From contig NZ_JACXAB010000006.1 in NCBI RefSeq assembly GCF_014699075.1, positions 124,001-188,000 of the forward strand: 64,000 bases of DNA, in the 5' to 3' direction. Positions 9,737-18,953 of the stretch are shown one piece after another (position 1 is the stretch's first letter; every line of letters starts with the position of its first letter). The DNA is from Microvirga sp. (GTDB lineage: Bacteria > Pseudomonadota > Alphaproteobacteria > Rhizobiales > Beijerinckiaceae). Under the pieces are notes generated by a model, which ran no database searches, had not been told where the DNA came from, and was given only the letters and a program-made list of their open reading frames with translations. Both the position numbers and the translations under genes were made by a program.

Positions 9737-9761
9737 AACCCGGCGGGCGGGGCGAAGTTCT
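9737..9761 (-). promoter_or_regulatory. possible EcfG (general stress sigma factor) promoter for the small-protein operon
   Basis: On the minus strand: AGAAC, 16 bases, GGTT, about 45 nt upstream of the first gene's ATG. The EcfG consensus in this order is GGAAC-N16/17-[C/A/G]GTT, so the -35 has one mismatch. Confidence 0.35.
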
Positions 9762-9785
9762 GGCTACGCTTGGGCCCAGCGCCAA

Positions 9786-9813
9786 CAAAAAGGGCGGCCC
9801 GAACGCCGCCCTT
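9786..9813 (-). terminator. Rho-independent terminator of cysK
   Basis: On the minus strand: AAGGGCGGC-GTTCGG-GCCGCCCTTTTTG, starting about 25 nt after the cysK stop. Strong stem with T tract. Confidence 0.88.
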
Positions 9814-9837
9814 GGATCGTGTCGCCGGATGAAAAGC

Positions 9838-10818
9838 TTAGAGCCCTTCGAAGAGCGCGCTCGAAATGTAGCGCTCGGCAAAGGAGCACGCGACCGTGAC
9901 GATGCGCTTGCCCTTGAATTCGGGCCGCGCGGCCACTTCGAGGGCGGCCGCCACATTGGCGCCCGTCGAGATGCCGCCCGGGATGCCTTCGAGCTTGGCG
10001 AGCTTGCGCGCCATGTCGAAGGCGGTCTGGTTGCCCACCGTGACCACCTCGTCGATCACGGAGCGGTCGAGCACGTCCGGCACGAAGCCCGCGCCGATGC
10101 CCTGGATCTTGTGCGGGCCTGGCTGGCCGCCGGACAGCACCGGTGAATCTTCCGGCTCCACGGCAATCACTCTCAAGGAAGGCAGGCGCGGCTTGATCAC
10201 CTGGCCGACGCCGGTGATCGTGCCGCCGGTGCCCACGGCCGCCACGAAGGCGTCGAGCTGGCCGTTGGTGTCGTTCCAGATCTCCTCGGCGGTCGTCTTG
10301 CGGTGGATTTCCGGATTGGCCGGGTTCTTGAACTGTTGCGGGATGACCGAGCCCGGAATTTCGCGCAGCAGTTCCTCGGCGCGGGCGATGGCGCCCTTCA
10401 TGCCCTGGGGGCCAGGAGTGAGTTCGAGTTCGGCTCCGAGGAAGGCCAGCATCTTGCGCCGTTCGAGCGACATGGTCTCGGGCATCACCAGGATGAGGCG
10501 ATAGCCGCGCGCTGCCGCCACGAACGCAAGCGCGATACCGGTGTTGCCGGAGGTCGGCTCGATCAGGGTCGCGCCGGGCTTGATGTGGCCGGCAGCCTCC
10601 ATGGACTCGATCATGTTGACGCCGATGCGGTCCTTCACGCTTGAGATCGGGTTGAAGAACTCGAGCTTGAGGAGAATCTCGGCGTCGACGCCATGCTCCT
10701 GCGGCAGCCGGTTCAGGCGCACGAGCGGGGTGTTGCCGATGGTTTCCGTAATCGAGCCGTAGATGCGGCCGCGGCCGGGCTTCGTGCCGGCGCCGGATGC
10801 ATTGAGGGTGTCAGCCAT
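9838..10818 (-). CDS. cysK: cysteine synthase A (O-acetylserine sulfhydrylase)
   Basis: PLP enzyme that makes cysteine from O-acetylserine and sulfide in the cytoplasm. The 326-residue protein shows [18 protein letters not shown], the PLP lysine in [11 protein letters not shown], the substrate loop [20 protein letters not shown] and the PLP phosphate loop [11 protein letters not shown]. It has about 15 extra N-terminal residues (Gly/Thr-rich) compared with E. coli CysK. The start is supported by a strong GGAGGA site. It lies 73 bp downstream of, and co-oriented with, an Rrf2-family regulator gene, with a palindrome in the gap, which suggests sulfur-responsive control. CysM is less likely given the motif details. 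Confidence 0.95.
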   Translation of the reverse strand: MADTLNASGAGTKPGRGRIYGSITETIGNTPLVRLNRLPQEHGVDAEILLKLEFFNPISSVKDRIGVNMIESMEAAGHIKPGATLIEPTSGNTGIALAFVAAARGYRLILVMPETMSLERRKMLAFLGAELELTPGPQGMKGAIARAEELLREIPGSVIPQQFKNPANPEIHRKTTAEEIWNDTNGQLDAFVAAVGTGGTITGVGQVIKPRLPSLRVIAVEPEDSPVLSGGQPGPHKIQGIGAGFVPDVLDRSVIDEVVTVGNQTAFDMARKLAKLEGIPGGISTGANVAAALEVAARPEFKGKRIVTVACSFAERYISSALFEGL

Positions 10819-10870
10819 GAGATCCTCCTTCAGACAGGAGGAAGCTTATCTTTTTCTGCAGCAGGTGTCG

Positions 10871-10891
10871 ATATTTGGAATATTCTACATA
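10871..10891. promoter_or_regulatory. AT-rich palindrome in the rrf2-cysK gap, candidate regulator operator
   Basis: GAATATTC (10878-10885) within an AT-rich context (ATATTTGGAATATTCTACAT) just before cysK and overlapping the end of the Rrf2 gene. AT-rich dyads are typical of CymR/Rrf2 operators. Assignment is an inference from position. Confidence 0.4.
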
Positions 10892-11341
10892 TCAAATTGT
10901 GAAATCAACCGCTGAGGTTGATTCAACAGCCGATTCCGCCTGGGCTTTCTGGCACAAATCCTCGACGGTCACCTGGTCGAGCTCACTCAGAAAAGCCTCG
11001 GTGCCGCGCTGAACCAGGGGGCTGACGACCGCCTCGGCGAGACGCGATTCGGGGATCGGAGTCGAGCCGTCCTCCTCCAGGGCCGCCATGGCGATGCGCA
11101 CGATGTCGCCTGCCGTGATCCGCCGCCGTTCGCGGGCGAGTTCATAGCCGCCCCGCGGTCCGCGCACGCCTTTGAGGATGCCCTGGCGCACGAGAGCCTG
11201 CAGCACCGGTTCCAGGTAACGCGGCGGCAGGTTGTGGCGGGCAGCCAGCGCCTTGGCGGAGACCGGCATGGGTCGCGCGTGGAGCGCGATGTCTGTGACG
11301 GCAGCAATGGCGAGAAGCGAGCGGCGTGAGAGAAAGTTCAT
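10892..11341 (-). CDS. Rrf2-family transcriptional regulator (CymR-like)
   Basis: A 149-residue winged-helix DNA-binding protein. The recognition region LAARHNLPPRYLEPVLQALV and the wing GVRGPRGGYELARERRRITAGDIVR are classical Rrf2 features. It has only one cysteine (in LCQKA), so it lacks the three-Cys iron-sulfur centre of IscR or NsrR and is more like CymR, which senses sulfur status through cysteine synthase itself. Its position directly in front of cysK supports that role. The start at 11341 (MNFLSRRSLLAIAAVTDIAL) gives normal length; the frame upstream is repeat sequence. Confidence 0.9.
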   Translation of the reverse strand: MNFLSRRSLLAIAAVTDIALHARPMPVSAKALAARHNLPPRYLEPVLQALVRQGILKGVRGPRGGYELARERRRITAGDIVRIAMAALEEDGSTPIPESRLAEAVVSPLVQRGTEAFLSELDQVTVEDLCQKAQAESAVESTSAVDFTI

Positions 11342-11354
11342 GGCGATGCTCCCT

Positions 11355-11468
11355 AAAGCATCGGGCCCAAAAGTGGACTTGCACTTTTGGGATCGATCCG
11401 ATGCTTTCTTCTTGAATGAGAGCATCGTTCGGGCGGGAAACCGGATCCACTTTTCCGCACGATGCTCT
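11355..11468. repeat. AGCATCG-type intergenic repeat, copy 1
   Basis: Begins AAAGCATCGG and ends CGATGCTCT, with inner hairpin CCCAAAAGTGGACTTGCACTTTTGGG-like arms and a second arm pair (GGAAAACCGGATCC region). A homologous copy lies at 59755-59862. It fills the gap between the Rrf2 gene and dut and its end includes the dut stop codon. Similar mosaics are common in rhizobial genomes (from memory). Confidence 0.8.
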
Positions 11469-11922
11469 ACCCCAATCCTGTGGAGCCGAAGCCACCGGCG
11501 GCGCGCGGTGTCTCGTCGACCTGCTCCACCTCCGACAGTTCTACCTGGATGACGGGCGCAACGATCATCTGGGCGATCCGCATGCCGCGCGTGATGACAA
11601 AGGGCTCCTGTCCCAGATTGACGAGCAGCACCTGCACCTCGCCGCGGTAATCCGCATCGATGGTGCCCGGTGCGTTGAGCACCGTGACACCATGCTTGAA
11701 GGCCAGTCCTGAGCGCGGGCGCACTTGCGCCTCAAAGCCTGTTTCGAGCTGAAACACGAGGCCTGTAGGAATGAGCGCACGCTGCATTGGCTCCAAAATG
11801 ATTGGCGCATCAGCAGGATTGGCCGCGATGAGATCCATGCCCGCCGCATCGGCGGTTTCGTAACGGGGAAGCGGCAGATCGGCGGCATGGGCAAGGCGCT
11901 GGATGCGCAAGCGATGGCTCAT
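11467..11922 (-). CDS. dut: deoxyuridine 5'-triphosphate nucleotidohydrolase (dUTPase)
   Basis: Hydrolyses dUTP to dUMP and pyrophosphate, keeping uracil out of DNA and feeding dTMP synthesis. The 151-residue trimeric-type enzyme has all five motifs: [32 protein letters not shown] (catalytic Asp), RIAQMI and the flexible C-terminal [10 protein letters not shown]. Its ATG overlaps the coaBC stop by 4 bp (ATGA), the same pairing as in many proteobacteria, where coaBC (dfp) and dut are neighbours. The stop lies inside a dispersed repeat. Confidence 0.97.
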   Translation of the reverse strand: MSHRLRIQRLAHAADLPLPRYETADAAGMDLIAANPADAPIILEPMQRALIPTGLVFQLETGFEAQVRPRSGLAFKHGVTVLNAPGTIDADYRGEVQVLLVNLGQEPFVITRGMRIAQMIVAPVIQVELSEVEQVDETPRAAGGFGSTGLG

Positions 11923-13133
11923 GGCTTGCCGCCTCCCATCATCGCGCCGAGACGCGCGACAAGCTTTTTCGCCACATCGGTTTTTGACAGGGTCGGCCAG
12001 GTCTCCACATCCGAGGCCGTGACGAGATGCACGGTGTTGCTGTCGCCGCCCATCACGCCCGTTGCGGTCGAGACATCGTTGGCGACGATAAGATCGCAGC
12101 CCTTCCTGGCGAGCTTCTGCTTGGCGTGTTCGATCACGTTCTCGGTCTCGGCCGCAAAGCCCACCATCAGCGGCGGGCGGCCCTCCGTGCGGCGTGCGAT
12201 GGTGGCGAGGATGTCCGGGTTCTCGGTGAGCGACAGGTTCGGCAGAGCGCCGTCCTTCTTCTTGATCTTCTGCTCGCCCGCATTGTCAACGCGCCAATCG
12301 GCCACGGCGGCGGCGAAGATGCCGATATCGGCCGGCAGTGCCTGCTCCACGGCTTCCAGCATGGCGCGGGCGCTCTCCACATGCACGACCGTCACGCCTG
12401 CGGGATCGGGCAAGGTCACAGGGCCGGAGATCAGGGTGACACGCGCACCGGCCTCAGCGGCGGCCTTCGCTATGGCGTGGCCCTGCTTGCCGGAGGAGCG
12501 GTTGGCGATGTAGCGCACCGGGTCGATGGGTTCGTGCGTCGGGCCGGAGGTGACGATCACGTGCTTGCCGGCGAGCGAGCCTGAGGGCGCCAGCAGACGC
12601 TCGACGGCCGCCGCGATCTCAAGGGGCTCCGCCATGCGGCCGGGCCCGAATTCGGCCTCCGCCATGGCGCCCTCGTTGGGCCCGACCACGTGAACGCCGA
12701 CGGCCTGCAGGGTTTTCAGATTGCGCTGCGTTGCCGGGTGCAGCCACATGCGCACGTTCATGGCCGGCGCAATCAGGATCGGCAGGGTGGTGGCGAGCAG
12801 CACCGTGGAAGCGAGATCGTCCGCATGCCCTCCCGCCATCTTCGCCATGAGATTGGCGGTCGCCGGGGCGACCACGATGAGATCCGCATCGCGGGCGAGC
12901 TTGATGTGCCCGATATCGGCCTCGTCCTCACGGTCGAAGAGATCCGTGTGTGAGCGCTGGCCTGTCAGGGCGGAGGCCGCAAGCGGCGTGATGAATTGCT
13001 GTGCTCCGTTGGTCAGGATGCAACGGACGGAGGCGCCACGTTCGCGCAGGCGGCGGATGAGGTCGAGAGACTTGTAGGCCGCGATGCCGCCGCCGATGAC
13101 GAGGAGGATGCGTTTGCCTGTAAGAGCCGTCAT
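11919..13133 (-). CDS. coaBC: bifunctional phosphopantothenoylcysteine decarboxylase / phosphopantothenate-cysteine ligase
   Basis: Two steps of coenzyme A synthesis. The 404-residue protein begins with the flavoprotein CoaC domain ([20 protein letters not shown]; catalytic His in [28 protein letters not shown]), followed from about residue 190 by CoaB ([39 protein letters not shown], then KIKKKDG). The start at 13133 overlaps the ubiB stop by 4 bp (ATGA); frame upstream of it is inside ubiB. Part of the ubiE-ubiB-coaBC-dut operon. Confidence 0.97.
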   Translation of the reverse strand: MTALTGKRILLVIGGGIAAYKSLDLIRRLRERGASVRCILTNGAQQFITPLAASALTGQRSHTDLFDREDEADIGHIKLARDADLIVVAPATANLMAKMAGGHADDLASTVLLATTLPILIAPAMNVRMWLHPATQRNLKTLQAVGVHVVGPNEGAMAEAEFGPGRMAEPLEIAAAVERLLAPSGSLAGKHVIVTSGPTHEPIDPVRYIANRSSGKQGHAIAKAAAEAGARVTLISGPVTLPDPAGVTVVHVESARAMLEAVEQALPADIGIFAAAVADWRVDNAGEQKIKKKDGALPNLSLTENPDILATIARRTEGRPPLMVGFAAETENVIEHAKQKLARKGCDLIVANDVSTATGVMGGDSNTVHLVTASDVETWPTLSKTDVAKKLVARLGAMMGGGKP

Positions 13134-14704
13134 GCGAAGCCTCTGAACAGCATGATCATCAGCGAGGCCGCGATAATCCACAAGGCCGCTACGCCCCAGC
13201 GGTTGCCCCGCGCCTCGGCACGGCCGATGGCCGCAACGCTGTCCTGATTGAGGGACACGCCCCGGGCCGTCACGTCCTCGAGCTGGTTGAGAACCCGCTC
13301 GGCACGCAACGCCAGCTCCGGCAGGTCGCCGATGACGCCGGCGAGCGTCCACAGGCCCCGGCCCGCCTGTTCGGCCCGGCCGAGAGGCCCGAGGTTGCGT
13401 TCGATCCAGTCGCGCACCACAGGCTCGGAGGTGGTCCACATGTCGAGCTTCGGATCGAGGTTGCGGGCAACGCCCTCCACCACCACCATAGTCTTTTGCA
13501 GCATGACGAGCTCGATGCGCGTCGCCATGTCGAACAGCGCCGTGATCTCGAAGAGAAGCGTGAGCAGCTTCGCCATGGAGATCTCGTCGGCCCGCCGGTC
13601 ATGGATCGGCTCGCCGATGGCGCGGATGGCCTGGGCGAAATCCTCCACCGAATGGTGCGGCGGCACATAGCCGGCCTCGAAATGCACCTGCGCCACGCGC
13701 AGGTAATCGCGGCGGATGAAGCCGAGAAGGATTTCAGCCAGGAAACGCCGCTCCTTCATGCCGAGCCGGCCCATGATGCCGAAATCGACAGCCACGAGGC
13801 GCCCTTCCGCATCGATGAACAGATTGCCGGGATGCATGTCGGCGTGGAAATAGCCATCGCGGATCGCATGGCGCAGGAAGGACTGGATTACCGTGCGCCC
13901 GAGCGCTACCCGGTCGAAGCCGGCGGCCTCGATTCCTGCCAGATCGTTGAGGCGGATGCCTTCGATCCAGGTGGTGGTGAGCACGTCGCGGGCCGTCAAA
14001 TCCCATTCGGGCTTCGGCACCCGGAAATCCGGATCGTCCTTAGTGTTCTCCGCCAGTTCCGAAACGGCTGCGGCTTCCAGGCGCAGATCCATCTCGACGG
14101 CGACGGAGCGGGCCAGCGCCTCCACGATCTCCAGCGGCTTGAGGCGCTTGGCATCGGGCACCATGCGCTCGAACAGGCGGGCTGCGGCGCGCATGGCCTG
14201 CAGGTCGCGGGCGAAACCCTCGCGCACGCCGGGCCGCACCACCTTCACGGCCACCGTTTCCTCGCCCTCCGCAGTGCGGATGCGGGCCTTGTGCACCTGC
14301 GCGATGGAGGCGGCGGCGATCGGCTCGCTGAACTCCAGGAAAAGCACGTCGATCGGACGCCCGAGGGCGATCTCGACCATGCGCACGGCTTCCGCCCGCG
14401 GAAAGGGCGGCATCCGGTCCTGCAGGAGTTCCAGGTCGCGGGCGGCCGCCACACCGACGATGTCGGGGCGAGTCGCCAAGAACTGGCCGAACTTCACATA
14501 AGACGGCCCGAGCCGCGTCAGCGCCTTGGACAGCCGCGCCGCGCCGTCGCCCGCCTGAGGACGCTCGACGAGACGGGCCATCTTCAAGCCGAAGCGGGCG
14601 GCTGGCGGCAACGCGCTCGGATCGACAAGCGCCAGCGCGCCTTCGCGCGCCAGGACGAAGCCGGCGCGCAGGTTACGGGCGAGGTGAAAGAGGCTGCCGA
14701 TCAC
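13130..14704 (-). CDS. ubiB: ubiquinone biosynthesis protein UbiB (ABC1/ADCK-type atypical kinase)
   Basis: Membrane-associated atypical kinase/ATPase required for ubiquinone synthesis. The 524-residue protein has the family-specific KxGQ motif (SYVKFGQFLATRPDIVG), the Ala-rich loop replacing the P-loop (AAASIAQVHKARI), the Lys of VAVKVVRPG, HADMHPGNLF, and the metal-binding VDFGIMGRL. One hydrophobic C-terminal helix (WGVAALWIIAASLMIMLF) anchors it to the inner membrane. It starts 3 bp after the ubiE stop and overlaps coaBC by 4 bp. Confidence 0.96.
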   Translation of the reverse strand: MIGSLFHLARNLRAGFVLAREGALALVDPSALPPAARFGLKMARLVERPQAGDGAARLSKALTRLGPSYVKFGQFLATRPDIVGVAAARDLELLQDRMPPFPRAEAVRMVEIALGRPIDVLFLEFSEPIAAASIAQVHKARIRTAEGEETVAVKVVRPGVREGFARDLQAMRAAARLFERMVPDAKRLKPLEIVEALARSVAVEMDLRLEAAAVSELAENTKDDPDFRVPKPEWDLTARDVLTTTWIEGIRLNDLAGIEAAGFDRVALGRTVIQSFLRHAIRDGYFHADMHPGNLFIDAEGRLVAVDFGIMGRLGMKERRFLAEILLGFIRRDYLRVAQVHFEAGYVPPHHSVEDFAQAIRAIGEPIHDRRADEISMAKLLTLLFEITALFDMATRIELVMLQKTMVVVEGVARNLDPKLDMWTTSEPVVRDWIERNLGPLGRAEQAGRGLWTLAGVIGDLPELALRAERVLNQLEDVTARGVSLNQDSVAAIGRAEARGNRWGVAALWIIAASLMIMLFRGFA

Positions 14705-14707
14705 GCT

Positions 14708-15457
14708 TTAAATCTTCCAGCCCGAGTGGATGGCCACGACACCGGCCGTGAGCGTCCGATGGGTGACGCGCTTGAAGCCTGCCTCCTCGATCATCCGCGC
14801 GAAGGCCGCCGGCGGCGGAAAGCGGCGGATCGACTCGACGAGGTACTGGTAGGATTCCGCGTCCCCGGTCACCATCTGGCCCAGCCGTGGAATGACGTTG
14901 AAGGAATAGGCGTCGTAAACCTTATCGAGCAGCGGCACGTCCACCTTGGAGAATTCCAGGCACAGGAAGCGCCCGCCGGGTTTCAGCACCCGGTGCGCCT
15001 CGCGCAACGCCGCGTCGATGCGCGGCACGTTCCGGATGCCGAACGCGATGGTGTAGGCGTCAAAGGTCTTAGGCTCGAGCGGCAGCTCTTCCGCATTGGC
15101 CTCCACGAAGTCGATGCGGCCCTCATAGCGGTGGCCGGCCCGCTCGGCGCCCACTTTGAGCATCTCGCCGTTGATGTCGAGCACGGTCACGCGGGTCTGC
15201 GGCCCGCTGGCATCGAGAATACGGAAGGCAACATCCCCGGTGCCGCCGGCCACATCCAGATGGCGAAACGGCCGGTCGCGGGGCGGGCGCAGGGTGGAGA
15301 TGAGGGCGTCCTTCCAGAGGCGGTGGAGGCCTGCGGACATGAGGTCGTTCATGAGGTCGTAGCGGCCGGCCACCGAGCGGAACACCTCGTTGACCTTGCC
15401 CTGCTTCTCACCCAGGGGCACGGACTGGAACCCGAAATGGGTGTTCTCGTCGGTCAT
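14708..15457 (-). CDS. ubiE: demethylmenaquinone/ubiquinone C-methyltransferase UbiE
   Basis: S-adenosylmethionine-dependent C-methyltransferase of the quinone pathway. The 249-residue protein has the family signature [23 protein letters not shown] motif [13 protein letters not shown] and the later signature [19 protein letters not shown]. First gene of the leftward ubiE-ubiB-coaBC-dut operon; divergent from mutM, with about 95 bp between the two starts for both promoters. Confidence 0.97.
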   Translation of the reverse strand: MTDENTHFGFQSVPLGEKQGKVNEVFRSVAGRYDLMNDLMSAGLHRLWKDALISTLRPPRDRPFRHLDVAGGTGDVAFRILDASGPQTRVTVLDINGEMLKVGAERAGHRYEGRIDFVEANAEELPLEPKTFDAYTIAFGIRNVPRIDAALREAHRVLKPGGRFLCLEFSKVDVPLLDKVYDAYSFNVIPRLGQMVTGDAESYQYLVESIRRFPPPAAFARMIEEAGFKRVTHRTLTAGVVAIHSGWKI

Positions 15458-15551
15458 GATGTCTGAGCCTCTTGTACCTGTTGTCGCGATCCATAGCGGA
15501 AGCGGGGCCCAAAGGCTATGTAAGAGCCCTCAAGAAGCCGAGAGATGGTTG

Positions 15552-16445
15552 ATGCCCGAACTGCCCGAAGTCGAAACCGTGCGCCGTGGCCTGGAGCCCG
15601 CCATGGTGGGAGCCCGCTTCACCAAGGTGACCCAGCGCCGGCCCGATCTGCGCTTTCCCTTCCCCGAGCGGTTTTCCGAACGCCTGGAGGGGCAGGAGGT
15701 CAAGGCGCTCGGCCGGCGGGCCAAGTATCTCCTGGCCGATCTCTCCTCCGGCGAGGTGCTGGTCATGCATCTGGGCATGTCCGGTCGCTTTCTCGTCACG
15801 AAGGACGGAGCCACGCAAATGCCCGGCGAGTTCCACCACGAGCACGGGGGCCTGGGGGCTCACGACCATGTGGTGTTCGGGCTCTCCAACGGGGCAACCG
15901 TCACTTATAATGACGCCCGCCGCTTCGGCTTCATGGATCTGGTGCCCCGCCAGGAGATCGAGACCTCGAAGCATTTTGCCGGCATGGGCATCGAGCCCCT
16001 CGGCAACGAGCTCTCGGGCGAGACCATCGCCCGGCTGTTCATGGCTAAGCGTACGCCCCTGAAGGCCGCTCTTCTCGACCAGCGCCTGATCGCCGGCCTC
16101 GGCAACATCTATGTGTGCGAGGCCCTGTTCCGCACCGGCCTGCACCCGGAGGCTCCGGCCGGATCGCTCGTGACCAAGACAGGCGAGCCGACAGAGAAGG
16201 CGCGCCAGCTCGCCGATGTCATCCGCGACGTGCTCGCCGAGGCGGTGGACGCCGGAGGCTCCACCTTACGCGATCATGCGCAGGTGGACGGCTCGCTGGG
16301 CTATTTCCAGCATTCCTTCCGCGTCTACGACCGGGAGAACGAGCCCTGCGTCACGCCTGATTGCACCGGTACGGTCACCCGGCTCGTGCAGTCCGGCCGC
16401 TCCACCTTCTACTGCCCGGAATGCCAGAAGCGCTCCTCGCCTTAA
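15552..16445 (+). CDS. mutM: formamidopyrimidine-DNA glycosylase
   Basis: Base-excision repair enzyme that removes 8-oxoguanine and formamidopyrimidines and cuts the abasic site. The 297-residue protein starts with the catalytic Pro-Glu ([16 protein letters not shown]), has the conserved Lys in GRRAKYLL, and ends with the zinc finger CVTPDC...YCPECQK (C-x4-C, C-x2-C). The start must be at 15552 because the mature N-terminal Pro is catalytic. Divergent from ubiE, an arrangement common near the origin in this order. Confidence 0.98.
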   Translation: MPELPEVETVRRGLEPAMVGARFTKVTQRRPDLRFPFPERFSERLEGQEVKALGRRAKYLLADLSSGEVLVMHLGMSGRFLVTKDGATQMPGEFHHEHGGLGAHDHVVFGLSNGATVTYNDARRFGFMDLVPRQEIETSKHFAGMGIEPLGNELSGETIARLFMAKRTPLKAALLDQRLIAGLGNIYVCEALFRTGLHPEAPAGSLVTKTGEPTEKARQLADVIRDVLAEAVDAGGSTLRDHAQVDGSLGYFQHSFRVYDRENEPCVTPDCTGTVTRLVQSGRSTFYCPECQKRSSP

Positions 16446-16530
16446 TGCAAAGGCAAGGCTTCCCGATTTTCACTTGCCGGTCCATGCGCCCTCGCCTACC
16501 GGTGTCCCATCATCGAGCAGGAGATGCCCC

Positions 16531-17304
16531 ATGGCTTTTGAGACGATTCTCACGGAGACGCGCGGCAAGGTGGGGCTGATCACCCTCAACCGGCCACAAG
16601 CCCTGAACGCCCTCAATTCTACGCTCCTGGGCGAGGTCAACCAAGCCCTCGACGCCTTCGAGGCGGACGCCAACATCGGCTGCATCGTCATCACCGGCTC
16701 CGAGAAGGCTTTTGCGGCCGGCGCCGACATCAAGGAGATGGCGGAGCTCAATTATCCCCATACCTACATGGCCGACTTCTTCTCCGGCTGGGAAAAGGTG
16801 TCGGGACGGCGCAAGCCCATGATCGCCGCGGTGGCGGGCTTTGCGCTCGGCGGCGGATGCGAGTTCGCCATGATGTGCGACTTCATCATTGCGGCGGACA
16901 ACGCCAAGTTCGGCCAGCCGGAAATCAAGCTCGGCGTGATGCCCGGCATGGGGGGCACCCAGCGCCTCACGCGCCTCATCGGCCGGGCCAAGGCCATGGA
17001 GATGTGCCTGACGGGCCGCATGATGGGCGCAGAGGAAGCCGAGCGCTCCGGGCTCGTCGCCCGCGTGGTGCCGGCGGCCGATCTGCTCACCGAAGCGATG
17101 AAAACGGCCGATACCATTGCGTCCATGTCGCTGCCGATCACCATGATGACCAAGGAAACTATCAACCGGGCCGACGAGGTGTCGCTGTCCGAGGGCATCC
17201 GCTTCGAGCGGCGCCTGTTCCACGCCATGTTCGCCACCGCCGACCAGAAGGAGGGCATGGCAGCCTTCGTCGGAAAGCGCGCGCCCGAGTTCAAGAACGG
17301 GTAA
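16531..17304 (+). CDS. enoyl-CoA hydratase (crotonase family)
   Basis: Hydrates 2-enoyl-CoA in beta-oxidation. The 257-residue protein has the crotonase signature: oxyanion segment [26 protein letters not shown] with the first catalytic Glu, and [20 protein letters not shown] with the second. Length and sequence resemble the short-chain enzyme of rhizobia. AGGAG precedes the ATG. A TSUP permease gene follows 3 bp after the stop, so the two are probably co-transcribed. Confidence 0.95.
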   Translation: MAFETILTETRGKVGLITLNRPQALNALNSTLLGEVNQALDAFEADANIGCIVITGSEKAFAAGADIKEMAELNYPHTYMADFFSGWEKVSGRRKPMIAAVAGFALGGGCEFAMMCDFIIAADNAKFGQPEIKLGVMPGMGGTQRLTRLIGRAKAMEMCLTGRMMGAEEAERSGLVARVVPAADLLTEAMKTADTIASMSLPITMMTKETINRADEVSLSEGIRFERRLFHAMFATADQKEGMAAFVGKRAPEFKNG

Positions 17305-17307
17305 TCC

Positions 17308-18099
17308 GTGTTCGACCTCGGCTTCGACATGATCGCGGCGCTCGCCGCGATCTCTTTTCTCGCGGGCTTTGTGGATGCCATTGCCGGAGGCGGCGGGCTT
17401 CTCACCGTGCCGGCCCTTCTGCTCGCCGGTCTCGATCCGGCCCAGGCGATCGCCACCAACAAGGTTCAAGGTTCGGTGGCGGCCGCCTCCGCCACCTACA
17501 CCTTCGGCCGCAAAGGCCTGATCGAGTGGAAGAAGGCCTGGGGCTTCACCCTGGTGGCGTTCGTGAGCAGCATCGCCGGGGCCTTGTGCGTGCAGTTCCT
17601 GCCCCGCGCCGTGCTCGAGGTTCTGATCCCGGTCATGCTGATCGCCATGGCGATCTACTTCGCCCTCTCGCGCAAGATGAAGGACGAGGATGCCCATGCC
17701 CGCATGACCGCTCTCGCCTTCGGCCTCACCGCGCCCGTCGCCATCGGCTTTTACGACGGCATCTTCGGGCCGGGCGCCGGCTCCTTCTATATGCTCGCCT
17801 TCGTGACGCTGCTGGGCTACGGGGTGGTCAAGGCGACGGCCCACACGAAGCTCGTCAATTTTGCCAGCAATTTCGGCAGCCTCCTTCTCTATGCGGCGAC
17901 AGGCGCGGTGGTGTGGCCCCTAGGGATCGTCATGGGCGGAGCTTCGCTGCTGGGGGCTCAGGTTGGATCGCGGCTCGCCATGCGGCTGGGCTCCCGGCTC
18001 ATCCGGCCGCTTCTCGTTCTGGTGTCGAGCCTCATGGCCCTGAGGCTCCTGCTCGACCCGGCCAATCCCTGGCGTCAGGGCCTTCTGGCGCTTTTTTGA
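17308..18099 (+). CDS. TSUP (TauE/SafE) family sulfite-exporter-like permease
   Basis: A 263-residue inner-membrane protein with about eight hydrophobic helices. The family repeat is visible twice: FVDAIAGGGGLLTVPALLLAG with TNKVQGSVAAASAT near the N-terminus, and GFYDGIFGPGAGSFYMLAF in the second half. TSUP proteins move sulfite, sulfoacetate or other organosulfur anions; the substrate here is unknown. It uses a GTG start 3 bp after the crotonase stop. The next gene, rpsT, has its own promoter. Confidence 0.92.
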   Translation: MFDLGFDMIAALAAISFLAGFVDAIAGGGGLLTVPALLLAGLDPAQAIATNKVQGSVAAASATYTFGRKGLIEWKKAWGFTLVAFVSSIAGALCVQFLPRAVLEVLIPVMLIAMAIYFALSRKMKDEDAHARMTALAFGLTAPVAIGFYDGIFGPGAGSFYMLAFVTLLGYGVVKATAHTKLVNFASNFGSLLLYAATGAVVWPLGIVMGGASLLGAQVGSRLAMRLGSRLIRPLLVLVSSLMALRLLLDPANPWRQGLLALF

Positions 18100-18119
18100 C
18101 GCGCAAAGGCCTATGGTCG

Positions 18120-18148
18120 TTGACGTTCGCGAGCATCACGTCTATAAG
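18120..18148 (+). promoter_or_regulatory. sigma70-type promoter of rpsT
   Basis: TTGACG (18120-18125), 17-base spacer, TATAAG (18143-18148). It predicts an rpsT leader of roughly 120 nt that includes the hairpin at 18160-18182. Confidence 0.7.
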
Positions 18149-18159
18149 CCGCCTCACAT

Positions 18160-18182
18160 GAGCCCGCGCGTCCCGCGGGCTC
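18160..18182 (+). other. hairpin in the rpsT leader (terminator of the TSUP gene or attenuator)
   Basis: Perfect 9-bp stem GAGCCCGCG-CGTCC-CGCGGGCTC followed by TTCGGTTT. It lies 60 nt after the permease stop but also just downstream of the rpsT promoter, so it may either end the upstream transcript or act in the leader. S20 synthesis is autoregulated in E. coli. Confidence 0.55.
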
Positions 18183-18274
18183 TTCGGTTTCCATGCAATC
18201 AACCGATCGCTGCCGGAGCTCTCCCATGGGCTTGAGCTTGGCCATCGGGATTTTTAAAAGAACGAGGATGGGCC

Positions 18275-18541
18275 ATGGCCAACACCGTGTCCGCCAAGAA
18301 GATGACCCGCAAGATCGCGAAGCGCACCGCGGTCAACAAGTCGCGTCGCAGCCGCATGCGGACCTTCGTCCGCAAGGTTGAAGAGGCCATCGCTTCCGGT
18401 AACCAGACTGAGGCCGCAGCCGCTCTGCGCGCCGCCGAGCCGGAGATGATGCGCGCGGCCCAGAAGGGTATCGTGCACAAGAACACCGCGTCGCGGAAGG
18501 TCTCGCGCCTCGCAAGCCGCATCAAGACGCTGAGCGCCTAA
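18275..18541 (+). CDS. rpsT: 30S ribosomal protein S20
   Basis: Primary 16S rRNA-binding protein at the foot of the 30S subunit. The 88-residue product is highly basic, begins [20 protein letters not shown] and shows the three-helix S20 pattern with [20 protein letters not shown] near the C-terminus. GAGGATGG lies a few bases before the ATG. It is the last gene before the candidate origin and dnaA, the usual order in this group. Confidence 0.98.
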   Translation: MANTVSAKKMTRKIAKRTAVNKSRRSRMRTFVRKVEEAIASGNQTEAAAALRAAEPEMMRAAQKGIVHKNTASRKVSRLASRIKTLSA

Positions 18542-18579
18542 AAAGCAGCCCTTACAGCTGTCTTTTCATCACGGATCAG

Positions 18580-18606
18580 ACCCGGCCGAAAGGCCGGGTT
18601 TTTTCG
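18580..18606 (+). terminator. Rho-independent terminator of rpsT
   Basis: ACCCGGCC-GAAA-GGCCGGGTTTTTT: a stable tetraloop hairpin with T tract, 39 nt after the rpsT stop. Confidence 0.93.
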
Positions 18607-18635
18607 TGTTCGGAGCCGGATTCTAGGCTCAAATT

Positions 18636-18644
18636 TTATCCACA
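18636..18644 (+). promoter_or_regulatory. DnaA box (perfect consensus)
   Basis: TTATCCACA, identical to the high-affinity R1 consensus, 30 bp after the rpsT terminator. A second TTATC core (TTATCCCCG, two mismatches) follows 22 bp later, and the same TTATCCCCG occurs inverted at 19055-19063. Confidence 0.75.
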
Positions 18645-18762
18645 TGGGAGCTTGACTTTATCCCCGCATGACAGGGTGAAAGCTCAACAGCCTAGTTTCA
18701 AAATGCACATAAAAGATGAAGCGCATTCAACAGCTTAGCAGGCAAAGGATCGCGAAGCATCA

Positions 18763-18953
18763 GAATCACCCTCGATTCGGATCGAATCGGTTCTGAATCA
18801 AGGTTGCGCAAAAACTCTTTTTTCGGGCCTGCGCACAGGCTGTGATGACACAGTGAATCAGTTGAAGAGTCAGCGCTTTACAGCCCAGATTCAAAACCTG
18901 TGGACGAGGCTGTGAACGCAATCGGATGCTCCCGGGAGCTTGAGACTCGACTC
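18763..18953. promoter_or_regulatory. cluster of nine GANTC (CcrM) methylation sites in candidate oriC
   Basis: GANTC begins at 18763, 18774, 18784, 18795, 18855, 18867, 18888, 18944 and 18949. About one is expected in this length. The first four are 11, 10 and 11 bp apart, on the same face of the helix, and two of them form the perfect dyad CGATTCG-GAT-CGAATCG (18773-18789). CcrM methylation of GANTC is a cell-cycle signal in alphaproteobacteria. Confidence 0.7.

Noticed and set aside
13496..15466. 656-codon frame antisense to ubiB/ubiE
   Set aside because: Shadow of two well-supported genes.
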